Below, in pieces: positions 7,539-15,511 of a DNA stretch of 36,586 bases. The notes below the pieces were generated by a model. That model searched no databases. It was not told where the DNA came from and saw only the letters and a list, made by a program, of their open reading frames with translations. The position numbers and the translations under genes were made by a program. How positions within the stretch are numbered: the stretch's first letter is position 1; the number at the start of each line of letters is the position of its first letter. This stretch comes from Sphingomonas pituitosa NBRC 102491 (GTDB lineage Bacteria; Pseudomonadota; Alphaproteobacteria; Sphingomonadales; Sphingomonadaceae): positions 1 through 36,586 of the forward strand of contig NZ_BCYY01000034.1 of NCBI RefSeq assembly GCF_001598435.1. The letters are read 5' to 3'.

Positions 7539-8093
7539 ATGCTGAGCGACAAGCCCGCCCTCCGGGCCCGGCTTCGGGCTGCGCGCGACCTGTTCGCCGC
7601 GCAATCGACCACCGCGATCCGGGCGCCCGAAGCCTTTGTCGAGCGGCTGACGCCGGGGCTGATCGTCGCCACCTATTGCCCGGTGGGCAGCGAGGCCGAC
7701 CCCACCCAGCTCGCCGCCGCCGCCGCGGAGCGAGGCTGTGCGCTCGCCCTGCCGCACGTGATCGACCGGGCGGCGCCGATCCGCTTCCTCGCCTGGGATA
7801 TGGGCGCACCGCTGGTCGCGGGCCCGTTCGGACTCCGCCAGCCGGATGCCGCCAGCCCGGAAGTGGCGCCCGACGTGATCCTGACCCCGCTGATCGGCTT
7901 CGACCCGCGGCTCAACCGGCTGGGCCAGGGCGCCGGCCATTACGACCGCGCCTTCGCCCGCTTCGAGTCGGCGTGGCGCGTCGGCGTCGCCTGGTCGGCA
8001 CAGGAGGTCCCGGCCCTCCCCGCCGATATCTGGGACGTTCCCCTGCATGCGGTAGTCACCGAGCAGGGCATGCGCCGGCACGCCGAGCCATGA
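7539..8093 (+). CDS. fau: 5-formyltetrahydrofolate cyclo-ligase
   Basis: The enzyme uses ATP to convert 5-formyl-THF to 5,10-methenyl-THF in folate metabolism. The 184-aa product shows the basic N-terminus KPALRARLRAARD, the TYCPVGSEADP substrate loop near residues 46-56, and the C-terminal signature LTPLIGFDPRLNRLGQGAGHYDR, which holds the GxGxxYDR nucleotide motif. The ATG at 7539 begins only 18 bases after the 6S RNA end and lacks a good Shine-Dalgarno sequence. A five-codon open frame, ATG at 7528 to TGA at 7543-7545, overlaps the start. The stop overlaps the next gene as ATGA. Confidence 0.9.
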   Translation: MLSDKPALRARLRAARDLFAAQSTTAIRAPEAFVERLTPGLIVATYCPVGSEADPTQLAAAAAERGCALALPHVIDRAAPIRFLAWDMGAPLVAGPFGLRQPDAASPEVAPDVILTPLIGFDPRLNRLGQGAGHYDRAFARFESAWRVGVAWSAQEVPALPADIWDVPLHAVVTEQGMRRHAEP

Positions 8094-8317
8094 GCCCCAG
8101 CTGGCGCAAACCCGCCGGCGCGCTGGCGATCGTGGGGCTTATCCTGGTGTGGGTGGTGCTGGTCGCGAGCTTTTCCGGCCAGATCGGCGCACTGCCGATC
8201 CTGGTGCAGACGCTGATCTATTTTGCGCTCGGCATCGTGTGGATCCTGCCGCTCAAGCCGCTGCTGCGCTGGATGGAAACCGGCCGCTGGCGGATGCCCC
8301 CTCCACCACGCCGCTAG
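8090..8317 (+). CDS. DUF2842-family small membrane protein
   Basis: A 75-aa protein whose ATG overlaps the fau stop (ATGA). It starts MSPSWRKPAGALAIVGLIL and has two predicted membrane helices, about residues 10-28 and 36-55, with the second ending in VWILPLKPLLRWM and a basic Pro-rich tail. This matches the DUF2842 proteins of alphaproteobacteria, whose function is not established. Translational coupling to fau suggests co-expression only. Confidence 0.8.
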   Translation: MSPSWRKPAGALAIVGLILVWVVLVASFSGQIGALPILVQTLIYFALGIVWILPLKPLLRWMETGRWRMPPPPRR

Positions 8318-8325
8318 CGCGGCGC

Positions 8326-8416
8326 GGTCCCCCTCCCCCGCTACGCGGTGGAGGAAATGCTCATTCCGATGCGGCACCTAACCGTCTCCTCTCCCGCAAA
8401 GCGGGGGAGGGGGACC
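8326..8416. repeat. Long inverted repeat in a hairpin-rich intergenic region
   Basis: A perfect 17-bp inverted pair, GGTCCCCCTCCCCCGCT at 8326-8342 and its complement at 8400-8416, separated by 57 bp. It fills the gap between the convergent DUF2842 and M28 peptidase genes. Further right, CCGCC-ttc-GGCGG-type hairpins lie at about 8417-8430. It may act as a bidirectional transcript end. Confidence 0.75.
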
Positions 8417-8448
8417 GCCGCCGAAGGCGGTGGTGGAGGGGGCCTGCC

Positions 8449-10095
8449 TCAGCGCCGTTCGCGGATCGCCTTGAACTCCGATCCCGCCTTCCAGCTCGGC
8501 CAGGCCGTGCCGTTCGCCAGTTCCGCCCCGATCGTGCCGAGCAGATCGATGTCCTGCACCGCGCCGCCCAAGTTCCAGTCCGGCCCCCAGGCGTCGCACG
8601 CCTGGTGGTAGCACTGGCCGGTATAGGCATCGATCCACGCCTGCCCCGCCGCGGTGCCGCCCTGCTTGAGATCCGAGGCACCGGCGATGCCCATCAGCAG
8701 CAGCGTCGGCACGCCCTGCTTGGCGAAGGAGAAGTGATCCGCGCGGTAGAACAGGCCGCGCTCGGGCAGCCCCTCGGGCGTCACCCGCCGCCCTTGCGTC
8801 GCCGCGACGCGGGCCATGTCGTCCTCCAGCGTGTTCTGGCCCTTGCCGACCAGCACGACGTCGTTGGCGATGCCCGCGGTCTGCAGGATGTCGAGCGTGA
8901 GGTTGGCGACGGTCTTCGCCATCGGCACCACCGGGTGCTGCGTATAATAGAGCGAGCCGAGCAGCCCCCGCTCCTCCGCCGTCCACGCCGCGAAGACGAC
9001 GCTGCGCCTGGGCTTGGGCCCCGACTGCATGGCACGGGCAATCTCTAAAAGCCCGGCAATGCCCAGCGCATCGTCATTGGCGCCGGCGCGGTAGATGCGG
9101 CCCTTGGCGTCGGGCTTGCCGGCGCCGTAGGCATCCCAGTGCGCGCCGAACATCACGGCTTCGTCGGGCCGCTCGCTACCGGGGATCTTCGCCAGCACAT
9201 TGTAGCTGTCGACCTGCTCGGCGGTGACCGGTACGTCGGCGGTGAAGTGGACGCCTTCCAGGGGCACCGGGCGGAAGCTCGCCTTGCGCGCCTCGACCCG
9301 CAGCTTCGCAAGGTCGAGCCCGGCGGCGGCGAACAGCCGCGTCGCCGCCCCGCCCTCCAGCCAGCCCTGCAGCGCGACGCTGGTCAGGTCCTCGGGCTTG
9401 CGGACGATGTCGTAATTCTCGCCGCCGCTGCTGATCACGACGTTCCAGCCATAACCGGCGCCGGGCGTGTCGTGGACGATCAGCGCGCCGACCGCGCCGC
9501 GCCGCGCGGCTTCCTCGAACTTGTAGGTCCAGCGGCCATAATAGGTCATCGTCCGGCCGCCGAACTTGCCGGCGACCGGCTCCCCCTTCTCCGCCGAGAA
9601 ATCGGGATCGTTGACGAGGAACACCACGACCTTGCCCTTCAGGTCGGCGCCCTTGAAGTCGTCCCACTGCCGCTCGGGCGCGGTGACGCCGTAGCCGACG
9701 AACACCACCGGGGCGTTGGCGATTCGGGCGGCAGCATCGGGGCGAATCGTCGAGACGTAGAGGTCCCTGGCCTGCTCGACCGGCATCGCGCCCTTGGGGC
9801 CATCGAATCGCAGCGTGGCGGGCGCACCCAGCCGGGTGTGCAGCAGCGGCACCTTCTGGAGCCACTGGCCGTCCGGACCGGCCGGCTGCAGCCCCAGCGC
9901 TTCGAATCGCGCCACGAGATAGCCGAGCGTGCGGTCCTCGCCGCGCGTGCCGGGCGCGCGGCCCTCGAACGAATCGGAGGCGAGCGTGCGGACGGTCTGC
10001 TCGATTCGGGCAGGATCGGCGGCGATCTGGGCCGAGGCAGGGATGGCGGTTGTGGCGAGGAGCAGCGCGAGCGCGCCAACGGAAGTGCGGATCAT
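8449..10095 (-). CDS. Secreted M28-family metallopeptidase with PA domain
   Basis: A 548-aa zinc peptidase, probably a periplasmic or exported aminopeptidase-like enzyme. A signal peptide spans about residues 1-22 (hydrophobic ALALLLATTAIPASA, then Q). A protease-associated insert follows at about 125-250 (VVFVGYGV, GALIVHD). The M28 di-zinc site then appears in order: AHWD (H319), ANDDALG (D341), TAEERG (catalytic E374, ligand E375), LDI (D402) and CYHQACD (H497). The ATG at 10095 gives an intact signal peptide. The gene is downstream of the two tRNA-Asp genes on the same strand. The substrate cannot be read from sequence. Confidence 0.9.
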   Translation of the reverse strand: MIRTSVGALALLLATTAIPASAQIAADPARIEQTVRTLASDSFEGRAPGTRGEDRTLGYLVARFEALGLQPAGPDGQWLQKVPLLHTRLGAPATLRFDGPKGAMPVEQARDLYVSTIRPDAAARIANAPVVFVGYGVTAPERQWDDFKGADLKGKVVVFLVNDPDFSAEKGEPVAGKFGGRTMTYYGRWTYKFEEAARRGAVGALIVHDTPGAGYGWNVVISSGGENYDIVRKPEDLTSVALQGWLEGGAATRLFAAAGLDLAKLRVEARKASFRPVPLEGVHFTADVPVTAEQVDSYNVLAKIPGSERPDEAVMFGAHWDAYGAGKPDAKGRIYRAGANDDALGIAGLLEIARAMQSGPKPRRSVVFAAWTAEERGLLGSLYYTQHPVVPMAKTVANLTLDILQTAGIANDVVLVGKGQNTLEDDMARVAATQGRRVTPEGLPERGLFYRADHFSFAKQGVPTLLLMGIAGASDLKQGGTAAGQAWIDAYTGQCYHQACDAWGPDWNLGGAVQDIDLLGTIGAELANGTAWPSWKAGSEFKAIRERR

Positions 10096-10180
10096 CGCAG
10101 CGGCTTAGCGCAGAAACGGGAGGGCCCGCAAAGGCCTTTGCCAGCGCGCATGTCCCGATCGTTCGGGGAGATGCGCCGCA

Positions 10181-10257
<77 letters not shown>

Positions 10258-10327
10258 TTGCTACCAAGCGAGGAAATCTTGGACGGCCAATCGCCGCCGG
10301 ATTCCATCTGGAGTCCCGCAAGGCGAG

Positions 10328-10404
<77 letters not shown>

Positions 10405-10450
10405 TTGAGCCAAGCGAGGAGGCGGCACCTAGCTGCGTGTTTTGGGGCTG

Positions 10451-11692
10451 TCAACCGGATTGATCGAGGTTCGCGCGACGACGCGAACGAATGTCCGCCG
10501 GATCGCGCACCAGCGTGCCCTGCTCGAACAGGAATCCGGCGATGTCCGGCTTGCCGGCAGCGTTGAGCACGGTCTGGATGATGATCAGCAGCGGCACCGC
10601 CAGCAGCGCGCCGGTGGTCCCCCACACCCACCCCCAGAAGCTCAGCGAGATCAGGATCATGATCGGGTTGATCGTCAGCCGGTGGCCGACGATGAGCGGT
10701 GTGACGACGTTGGCCTCCACCAGATGCGCGGCGATCATGATCGCCGGCGGCACCATCGCCGTGCCGATATCGGCATAGGACATCAGCCCGCCCACTGCGA
10801 GCAGCAGCGCGGCGATCACCGGGCCGATGTACGGAATGTAGTTGAGCAGCGCGACGAGGCCGCCCCACATCAGCGGCGTGGGCATCCCCATCAGCCACAG
10901 CGCGCCCGCGACGATCAGCCCCAGGGTGAAGTTGATCAGCGTGATCGTGCCCAGATAGGCCGAAGTGTCGTCGACCACGTCCTGGATCACCCGCGCCGTC
11001 GCCATCGCGCCGCCGAAGCTGGCCCGGCTGGTGATCGCGCGGCGGCGCAGCCGGGTCCAGCCGGACAGGAAGAAATAGATGACGAGAATCGCAAAGAACA
11101 TCTCGATCAGCGCCGACGGGGCCGAGGTGGTGAACAGGTCCATCAGCGACGTCGGCGGCTGGGCGGCCTGCACCACCGGCTGGCGCACCGGTGCCGAGGC
11201 GAAATTGTTCAGCGTCTTGTTCACGAACCGCTCGAGGTTCGAATAGAAGCGGATCAGCGGTTCGAGGTTGTGCTGGATCTTGGGCACGCTCTCCGGCAAC
11301 CGGCGGATCCACTGCCAGGCCGGTACGACGATCGATGCCAGCGCGACATTCGCCGCGGTGAGGAACAGCAGCACGCACACGAACGCGGCGATCGGCGCCG
11401 GCAGGCGATGCCGTTCCAGCCATTCGAGCAGCGGCACCAGCGCGATCGCGATCACCAGCGAGGCCGTGACCGGCAGGAAAAAGCGCGCGCCGGCCTGGAG
11501 CGCGAAGGGCAGCGCCAGCACCAGCCCCATACCCGCGATCAGCACCAGCGCCGCCATCAGCCGGTCACGCCGCAAGGTCGGCGGCGCCTCCTCGCCGTCC
11601 CAATGGTCGGGCATGTCGGCGGCCGCGATGTTGTCGGGAACGCCTCCCGCGTCACCGCCGTCTCCACCCATCATGCCCGTACGCTGGTCCAC
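10451..11692 (-). CDS. AI-2E family transporter (PF01594-type permease)
   Basis: A multi-pass inner-membrane protein of the family that includes the AI-2 exporter TqsA and Na+/H+ antiporter-like members; the substrate is unknown. The 413-aa form has a short acidic N-terminus (DHWDGEEAPP) and early helices around LMAALVLIAGMGLVLALPFAL. A long soluble mid-segment follows (PESVPKIQHNLEPLIRFYSN). The C-terminal helices contain the family signatures LNYIPYIGPVIAALLLA and LRHLVEAN-like AAHLVEANVVTPLIVG. The frame opens at 11758, but an apparent promoter at 11714-11742 lies inside that extension. I therefore chose the GTG at 11692, with AGGG eight bases upstream; an ATG at 11674 is the alternative. 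Confidence 0.85.
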   Translation of the reverse strand: MDQRTGMMGGDGGDAGGVPDNIAAADMPDHWDGEEAPPTLRRDRLMAALVLIAGMGLVLALPFALQAGARFFLPVTASLVIAIALVPLLEWLERHRLPAPIAAFVCVLLFLTAANVALASIVVPAWQWIRRLPESVPKIQHNLEPLIRFYSNLERFVNKTLNNFASAPVRQPVVQAAQPPTSLMDLFTTSAPSALIEMFFAILVIYFFLSGWTRLRRRAITSRASFGGAMATARVIQDVVDDTSAYLGTITLINFTLGLIVAGALWLMGMPTPLMWGGLVALLNYIPYIGPVIAALLLAVGGLMSYADIGTAMVPPAIMIAAHLVEANVVTPLIVGHRLTINPIMILISLSFWGWVWGTTGALLAVPLLIIIQTVLNAAGKPDIAGFLFEQGTLVRDPADIRSRRRANLDQSG

Positions 11693-11713
11693 GCGAAAAT
11701 CCCTTTCTGGTAC

Positions 11714-11742
11714 AGTGTAGAGGCGCGGTCGTGTCGCGGCAA
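11714..11742 (-). promoter_or_regulatory. Candidate sigma-70 promoter of the AI-2E family gene
   Basis: On the minus strand TTGCCG (11737-11742), a 17-bp spacer and TACACT (11714-11719) predict a start near 11707, about 15 bases before the GTG at 11692, with the AGGG ribosome-binding site between. The match to consensus is moderate but the spacing is ideal. Confidence 0.5.
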
Positions 11743-11765
11743 TGCAGGGCGCTAACACGGCGCAA

Positions 11766-11794
11766 TTGCGGCCACATCTATTGCCAGCTAGCCT
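11766..11794 (+). promoter_or_regulatory. Candidate promoter of glpK, possibly giving a leaderless mRNA
   Basis: TTGCGG (11766-11771), a 17-bp spacer and TAGCCT (11789-11794) would place the start of transcription at about 11801-11802, the A of the glpK ATG. No Shine-Dalgarno-like sequence precedes that ATG. The -10 match is weak. Confidence 0.3.
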
Positions 11795-11801
11795 AAATTA
11801 C

Positions 11802-13268
11802 ATGGCCGAATTGCTTCTTGTGATCGACGAGGGCACCACCTCGACCCGAGCGATGCTCTTCACGCCATCGGGCCAATGCGTTGCAAGTCGATCTGCAGAA
11901 CTGACGCAGCATTATCCGGGGCCCGGGCTGGTCGAACACGATGCCGATGAAATCTGGCGGCAGAGCCATGCCTGCGCCGCGGCTGTGGTCGCGCTGGCGG
12001 GCGGCCCGCAGCGAATCGCCGCGATCGGCATCACCAACCAGCGCGAGACGGTGGTGTTCTGGGACAAGGTGACGGGCGAGCCGCTCGCCCCCGCGATCAG
12101 CTGGCAGGATCGGCGTAGCGCAGGCCTGTGCCTCAAGCTGCGCGAGGCGGGCGAGGAACCCGGCATCCAGGCGCGCACCGGGCTGCTGCTCGATCCCTAT
12201 TTCTCCGGCACCAAGATCGCCTGGGCGATGACGAACTGGCCGCAGCTGAAGGCAGCGGGCGACCGGCTGGCCATCGGCACGGTGGAGAGCTGGCTGGTAT
12301 GGAAGCTGACCGGCGGCCTCCACATCACCGACGCGACGAACGCCTCGCGCACGCTGCTGATGGGCCTGGGCAGCGGTGGCTGGAGCGACGGACTGGTCGA
12401 CCAGTTCGACGCGCCGCGCGCCGCCTTGCCCGAAATCGTCGATTGCGCCGGTCACTTCGAGGTGACACGCGCCTTTGGCGGCGCCATCCCGATCTGCGGG
12501 CTGGCCGGCGACCAGCAATCGGCGACGATCGGCCAGGCCTGCCTAACCCCGGGCGACACCAAGGCGACCTATGGCACCGGCGCGTTCGTGCTCACCAATG
12601 CCGGCACGCTCCAGCCGCGTTCGCGCCATCGGCTGCTCTCGACGGTGCTGTGGCAGCTGGGCGGGCGGCGGACCTATGCGCTGGAAGGATCCGTCTTCGT
12701 CGCCGGCAGCCTTGTCCAATGGCTGCGCGATTCGCTGGGGATGATCGCCACCGCGCCGGAAGCCGAAACGCTGGCCCGCTCGGTGCCCGACAATGGCGGC
12801 GTCTATTGCGTGCCGGCACTCACCGGCCTGGGCGCACCCTGGTGGGAGCCCGAAGCGCGTGCGACCATCTCCGGCCTCAGCTTCTCGTCGGGCCGCGCGC
12901 ACATCGTCCGGGCCGCGCTGGAGGCCATGGCGCACCAAAGTCACGACCTGGAGACAGCCTTCGCTGCCGACGGTGCGAAATGGGGGCGGCTGCGCGTCGA
13001 TGGCGGCATGATCACCAACGACTGGATCGCGCAGGATCTGGCGGACATGCTGGCCCTGCCCGTCGATCGCCCCGACTTCGCGGAGACGACCGCACTAGGC
13101 GCGGCGATGCTGGCGGGGGTCGGCTGCGGCCTGTTCGCCAGCCTCGACGACGCGGCGGCGATGCGCGGCACGATCCGGACGTTCGAGCCCCAGATGGAGC
13201 CGGAGGTACGGGCGGTTCGGCTCGCAGGGTGGCGCGACGCCATCGGCCGTGTGCTGGCCGTCGAGTAA
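11802..13268 (+). CDS. glpK: Glycerol kinase (FGGY family)
   Basis: The enzyme phosphorylates glycerol to sn-glycerol 3-phosphate with ATP, trapping it in the cell. The 488-aa length is typical. It has the phosphate-1 loop IDEGTTSTRA near residues 8-17, GITNQRET, SWQDRR, and the diagnostic GLAGDQQSATIGQ with TKATYGTGAFVL. Also present are ALEGSVFVAG, TGLGAPWWEPEARATISGL and the C-terminal LRVDGGM and ETTALGAAMLAG. The ATG at 11802 gives the standard N-terminus (MAELLLVIDEGTTSTR). No ribosome-binding site is evident. No glpF or glpD is present in the window. A DeoR-family regulator, the family of GlpR, lies 5 kb away. The nitrilase-like gene follows 9 bp after the stop, so the two are probably co-transcribed. 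Confidence 0.93.
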   Translation: MAELLLVIDEGTTSTRAMLFTPSGQCVASRSAELTQHYPGPGLVEHDADEIWRQSHACAAAVVALAGGPQRIAAIGITNQRETVVFWDKVTGEPLAPAISWQDRRSAGLCLKLREAGEEPGIQARTGLLLDPYFSGTKIAWAMTNWPQLKAAGDRLAIGTVESWLVWKLTGGLHITDATNASRTLLMGLGSGGWSDGLVDQFDAPRAALPEIVDCAGHFEVTRAFGGAIPICGLAGDQQSATIGQACLTPGDTKATYGTGAFVLTNAGTLQPRSRHRLLSTVLWQLGGRRTYALEGSVFVAGSLVQWLRDSLGMIATAPEAETLARSVPDNGGVYCVPALTGLGAPWWEPEARATISGLSFSSGRAHIVRAALEAMAHQSHDLETAFAADGAKWGRLRVDGGMITNDWIAQDLADMLALPVDRPDFAETTALGAAMLAGVGCGLFASLDDAAAMRGTIRTFEPQMEPEVRAVRLAGWRDAIGRVLAVE

Positions 13269-13277
13269 CGCATCGCC

Positions 13278-14072
13278 ATGCGTGTCGCCGCCGTCCAGTG
13301 TCGCCCCGTGTTCGACGACGCCGAGCAGGCCTGTGGCGCAATCGTCGAGCGGCTGCGCTGGGCGGACGCCGAGGGCGTCGACCTGTTGCTGTTCCCGGAA
13401 GCCTGGCTGCTCGGACATTCCTACGAAGAAGGCACTATTCGGGCGCGGGCGGAAGCGGGCGCGGCCGCCCTCGCCGCGCTGTGCGAACGAGCCGCTGGCT
13501 TCGCCACGACGCTGGTCGTCGGCGCGTTCGAGGCCCTTGATGGCAAATGGTTCAACAGCGCGTTCGTGATCGAGGCTGGCCATATCGTCGGCCGCTACGC
13601 CAAGGCGCATCCCAACGAGGCCGGCGTGACGCCTGGCGCCGAATTTCCGGTCTTCACGCGATCATGCCTCCGCTACGGCATCAACATCTGCAACGACGCC
13701 AATCATCCGGAAGCCGCGGCCCGGCTGGTGGAGCAAGGCGCGCAACTGATCCTCTACCCGCTGAACAACCTTCTCCGCCCGGCAATCGCCGAACGCTGGC
13801 GGGCCAAGAGCCTCGCCAACCTTGTCGCGCGGGCACGGGAAACCGGCTGCTGGGTGGTTTCAGCCGATGTGGCAGGCTCGTGCGGCGGCCGGCTGAGCTA
13901 TGGCTGCACCGTGATCGTCTCGCCTGGCGGGGACGTGATCGCGCGCGTGCGGGAGCTGGACGAAGGGGTGGCGATGGTCGACCTGGAGGTGCGGACTCAG
14001 CGGAACAGCCAGGTGCCGAGCAGCCGCCCCGGCAGCAGCGTGAACAGCCCTGCCACGGCAAGGCCGAGATAG
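13278..14072 (+). CDS. Carbon-nitrogen hydrolase (nitrilase superfamily)
   Basis: A cytoplasmic amidase-type enzyme of 264 aa that hydrolyses non-peptide C-N bonds; its substrate is not identifiable. The Glu-Lys-Cys triad is complete: E41 in LLFPEAWL, K109 in GRYAKAH and C138 in INICNDANHPE. The nitrilase fold normally ends around EGVAMVDLE (residue 237). The last 25 residues or so (240-264, Ser/Pro/Arg-rich) are encoded by sequence antisense to the end of the DUF2306 gene, so the reading frame has run past its ancestral stop. It follows glpK by 9 bp. Confidence 0.85.
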   Translation: MRVAAVQCRPVFDDAEQACGAIVERLRWADAEGVDLLLFPEAWLLGHSYEEGTIRARAEAGAAALAALCERAAGFATTLVVGAFEALDGKWFNSAFVIEAGHIVGRYAKAHPNEAGVTPGAEFPVFTRSCLRYGINICNDANHPEAAARLVEQGAQLILYPLNNLLRPAIAERWRAKSLANLVARARETGCWVVSADVAGSCGGRLSYGCTVIVSPGGDVIARVRELDEGVAMVDLEVRTQRNSQVPSSRPGSSVNSPATARPR

Positions 14073-14500
14073 GTCAGCGACATCACGCGTCGGTGCGCCT
14101 CGATCCGATGGCGGCGGGCGAGCAGGATGCCGCGCGGGATCATCACCAGCACGACGATCGAAAGCAGGTGGATCGCGCTGAAGCTGCCGGTCATGCCCCG
14201 CAGCCCGAAACTGGTCAGCGCCGCGGCGAGCATCAACACCGCCCACAGCTTGCCGAGCGCGCGGTGCAGCGCGTCGCCCTTGCGGCGGGCCAGCACATAG
14301 GCGCCGAGCGGCAGCGCCGGCAGCACCGCGACCAGATGCAGCACCAGCCAGAGGTTGCGCATGCTTGACCGGGCGACGGCGCCGCTTGCAAGGCCATGCG
14401 CGAATGCGAGCAATATGGCGCCGCCGGCAATCACGCCCAGCGTGACGATCAGCCGGTCGCGCCGAGGGATAGCATAGCCGGAATGTGCAAGGTCGTTCAT
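13997..14500 (-). CDS. DUF2306-like integral membrane protein
   Basis: A 167-aa protein with about five predicted membrane helices (roughly residues 18-36, 48-70, 84-102, 108-126 and 140-158). It contains the family-typical ALHRALGKLWAVLML and a basic RRHRIEAHRRVM loop. This resembles DUF2306 predicted membrane proteins of unknown function. The ATG at 14500 has a strong GGAGG five bases upstream; the longer open frame beginning at 14686 is not supported. The 3' end overlaps the convergent nitrilase-like gene by 76 bp. The gene is divergent from a LytTR regulator 140 bp away, which suggests regulation by it. Confidence 0.8.
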   Translation of the reverse strand: MNDLAHSGYAIPRRDRLIVTLGVIAGGAILLAFAHGLASGAVARSSMRNLWLVLHLVAVLPALPLGAYVLARRKGDALHRALGKLWAVLMLAAALTSFGLRGMTGSFSAIHLLSIVVLVMIPRGILLARRHRIEAHRRVMSLTYLGLAVAGLFTLLPGRLLGTWLFR

Positions 14501-14577
14501 CAGTGCCTCCTGTCGCCCCATCTTCCCGCGCCCCCCGGCGCTGGCGAGCGCGTTTCCGCCGATGGCCTGGCCGGGTT

Positions 14578-14628
14578 CGCAAACGGCACGGCGCCCCAGC
14601 GCGCGAACCGTTCGCGAACCGTGAACGG
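14578..14628. promoter_or_regulatory. Direct-repeat candidate operator between DUF2306 and LytTR genes
   Basis: Two identical 10-bp direct repeats, CGCGAACCGT at 14602-14611 and 14613-14622, sit one helical turn apart. Degenerate relatives are CGCAAACGG at 14578 and CGTGAACGG at 14620. LytTR proteins bind imperfect direct repeats, so this is a plausible binding site controlling both divergent genes. The regulator assignment is inferred from position. Confidence 0.45.
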
Positions 14629-14640
14629 GCAGCTCCTTTG

Positions 14641-15450
14641 ATGCCCCGCCACAGGCTTCCCGCCGAGCTGGCAGTGCTGGCAGCACTGATCCTGGTGCTC
14701 GCCGCGCTCGGGCCGTTCGGTTCCTACGCGACTCCGATCGGCCCGCGTCTGCTGCACTGGGCGCTGTATCTGGTCACCGGTTACGTCTTCTTCCGGCCGG
14801 TGATCGCCGCAGGCGGCGCGCTGGCACGCCAGACCGGCCTGCCGCGGTTGGTGGCAATCGCCGCCGCCTGCGCGTTCGGAGCCTTTCCGACGAGCATGGT
14901 GATCGTCTTCGCCTCCGCCGGCCCGGCCTGGCACATGGTGCCCGGCGCGACGCTGGTAAGTGCCTATGTGCAGACGCTGATCATCGGTGCCACCGTCACC
15001 ATGGTGCAGCTGCTCGCCGGTCGCGGTGCCGGGCCGGCCGAAGGCTCCACGGCAATGCCACTCGCGCCTGCCGCGACTGCCGAGGAGGATGCGCCGCCGC
15101 CGGGCGCAGATGCACCGGCCGCCCCTGCCCTGCTCGACCAGTTGCCGCCGCATCTGCGCGGCCCGATCCTCTGCCTGGAAAACGAGGACCATTATGTCCG
15201 CGTCCATACGGTCCACGGCAACGCCCTGCTGCTGATGCGGATGCGCGATGCGGTGGCGCAGCTGGAAGGCCGGGGCGAGCGCGTGCACCGCAGCTGGTGG
15301 GTCGCCAGCGATGCGGTCGCCGGCGCCGTCCGGCAGGAGCGCAACTGGAAGCTGCGCCTGTTCGACGGTCGCGAGGTGCCGGTCGCCCGCGCCAACGTGC
15401 AGGCCCTGCGCGCGGCAGGCTGGCTGGACGGAACCGGCCCGGCGAGCTGA
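14641..15450 (+). CDS. Membrane-anchored LytTR-family transcriptional regulator
   Basis: A 269-aa protein with four predicted N-terminal membrane helices (about residues 10-28, 38-58, 68-90 and 102-125) and a Pro/Ala-rich linker (about 130-165). A C-terminal LytTR DNA-binding domain follows (about 172-258: ILCLENEDHYVRVHT, GERVHRSWWVASDAV, VPVARANVQAL). It has no receiver domain, so the membrane part presumably senses or is bound by a partner. The ATG at 14641 begins directly before the first helix; the ribosome-binding site is weak (CTCCTTTG precedes it). It is divergent from the DUF2306 membrane protein. Confidence 0.87.
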   Translation: MPRHRLPAELAVLAALILVLAALGPFGSYATPIGPRLLHWALYLVTGYVFFRPVIAAGGALARQTGLPRLVAIAAACAFGAFPTSMVIVFASAGPAWHMVPGATLVSAYVQTLIIGATVTMVQLLAGRGAGPAEGSTAMPLAPAATAEEDAPPPGADAPAAPALLDQLPPHLRGPILCLENEDHYVRVHTVHGNALLLMRMRDAVAQLEGRGERVHRSWWVASDAVAGAVRQERNWKLRLFDGREVPVARANVQALRAAGWLDGTGPAS

Positions 15451-15451
15451 A

Positions 15452-15484
15452 CAAAAAGGCAGGCCCGAGGGCGAACCCCGGGCC
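15452..15484 (-). terminator. Intrinsic terminator of the TonB-dependent receptor gene
   Basis: On the minus strand GGCCCGGGG-TTCG-CCCTCGGGCC forms a 9-bp stem with one bulged T and a UUCG tetraloop, followed by TGCCTTTTTGT. It lies 27 bp past the receptor stop and 11 bp from the end of the convergent LytTR gene. It is the most canonical terminator in the window. Confidence 0.78.
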
Positions 15485-15511
15485 GGCCAGTGCATCCTCG
15501 GGGGGAGGAAA

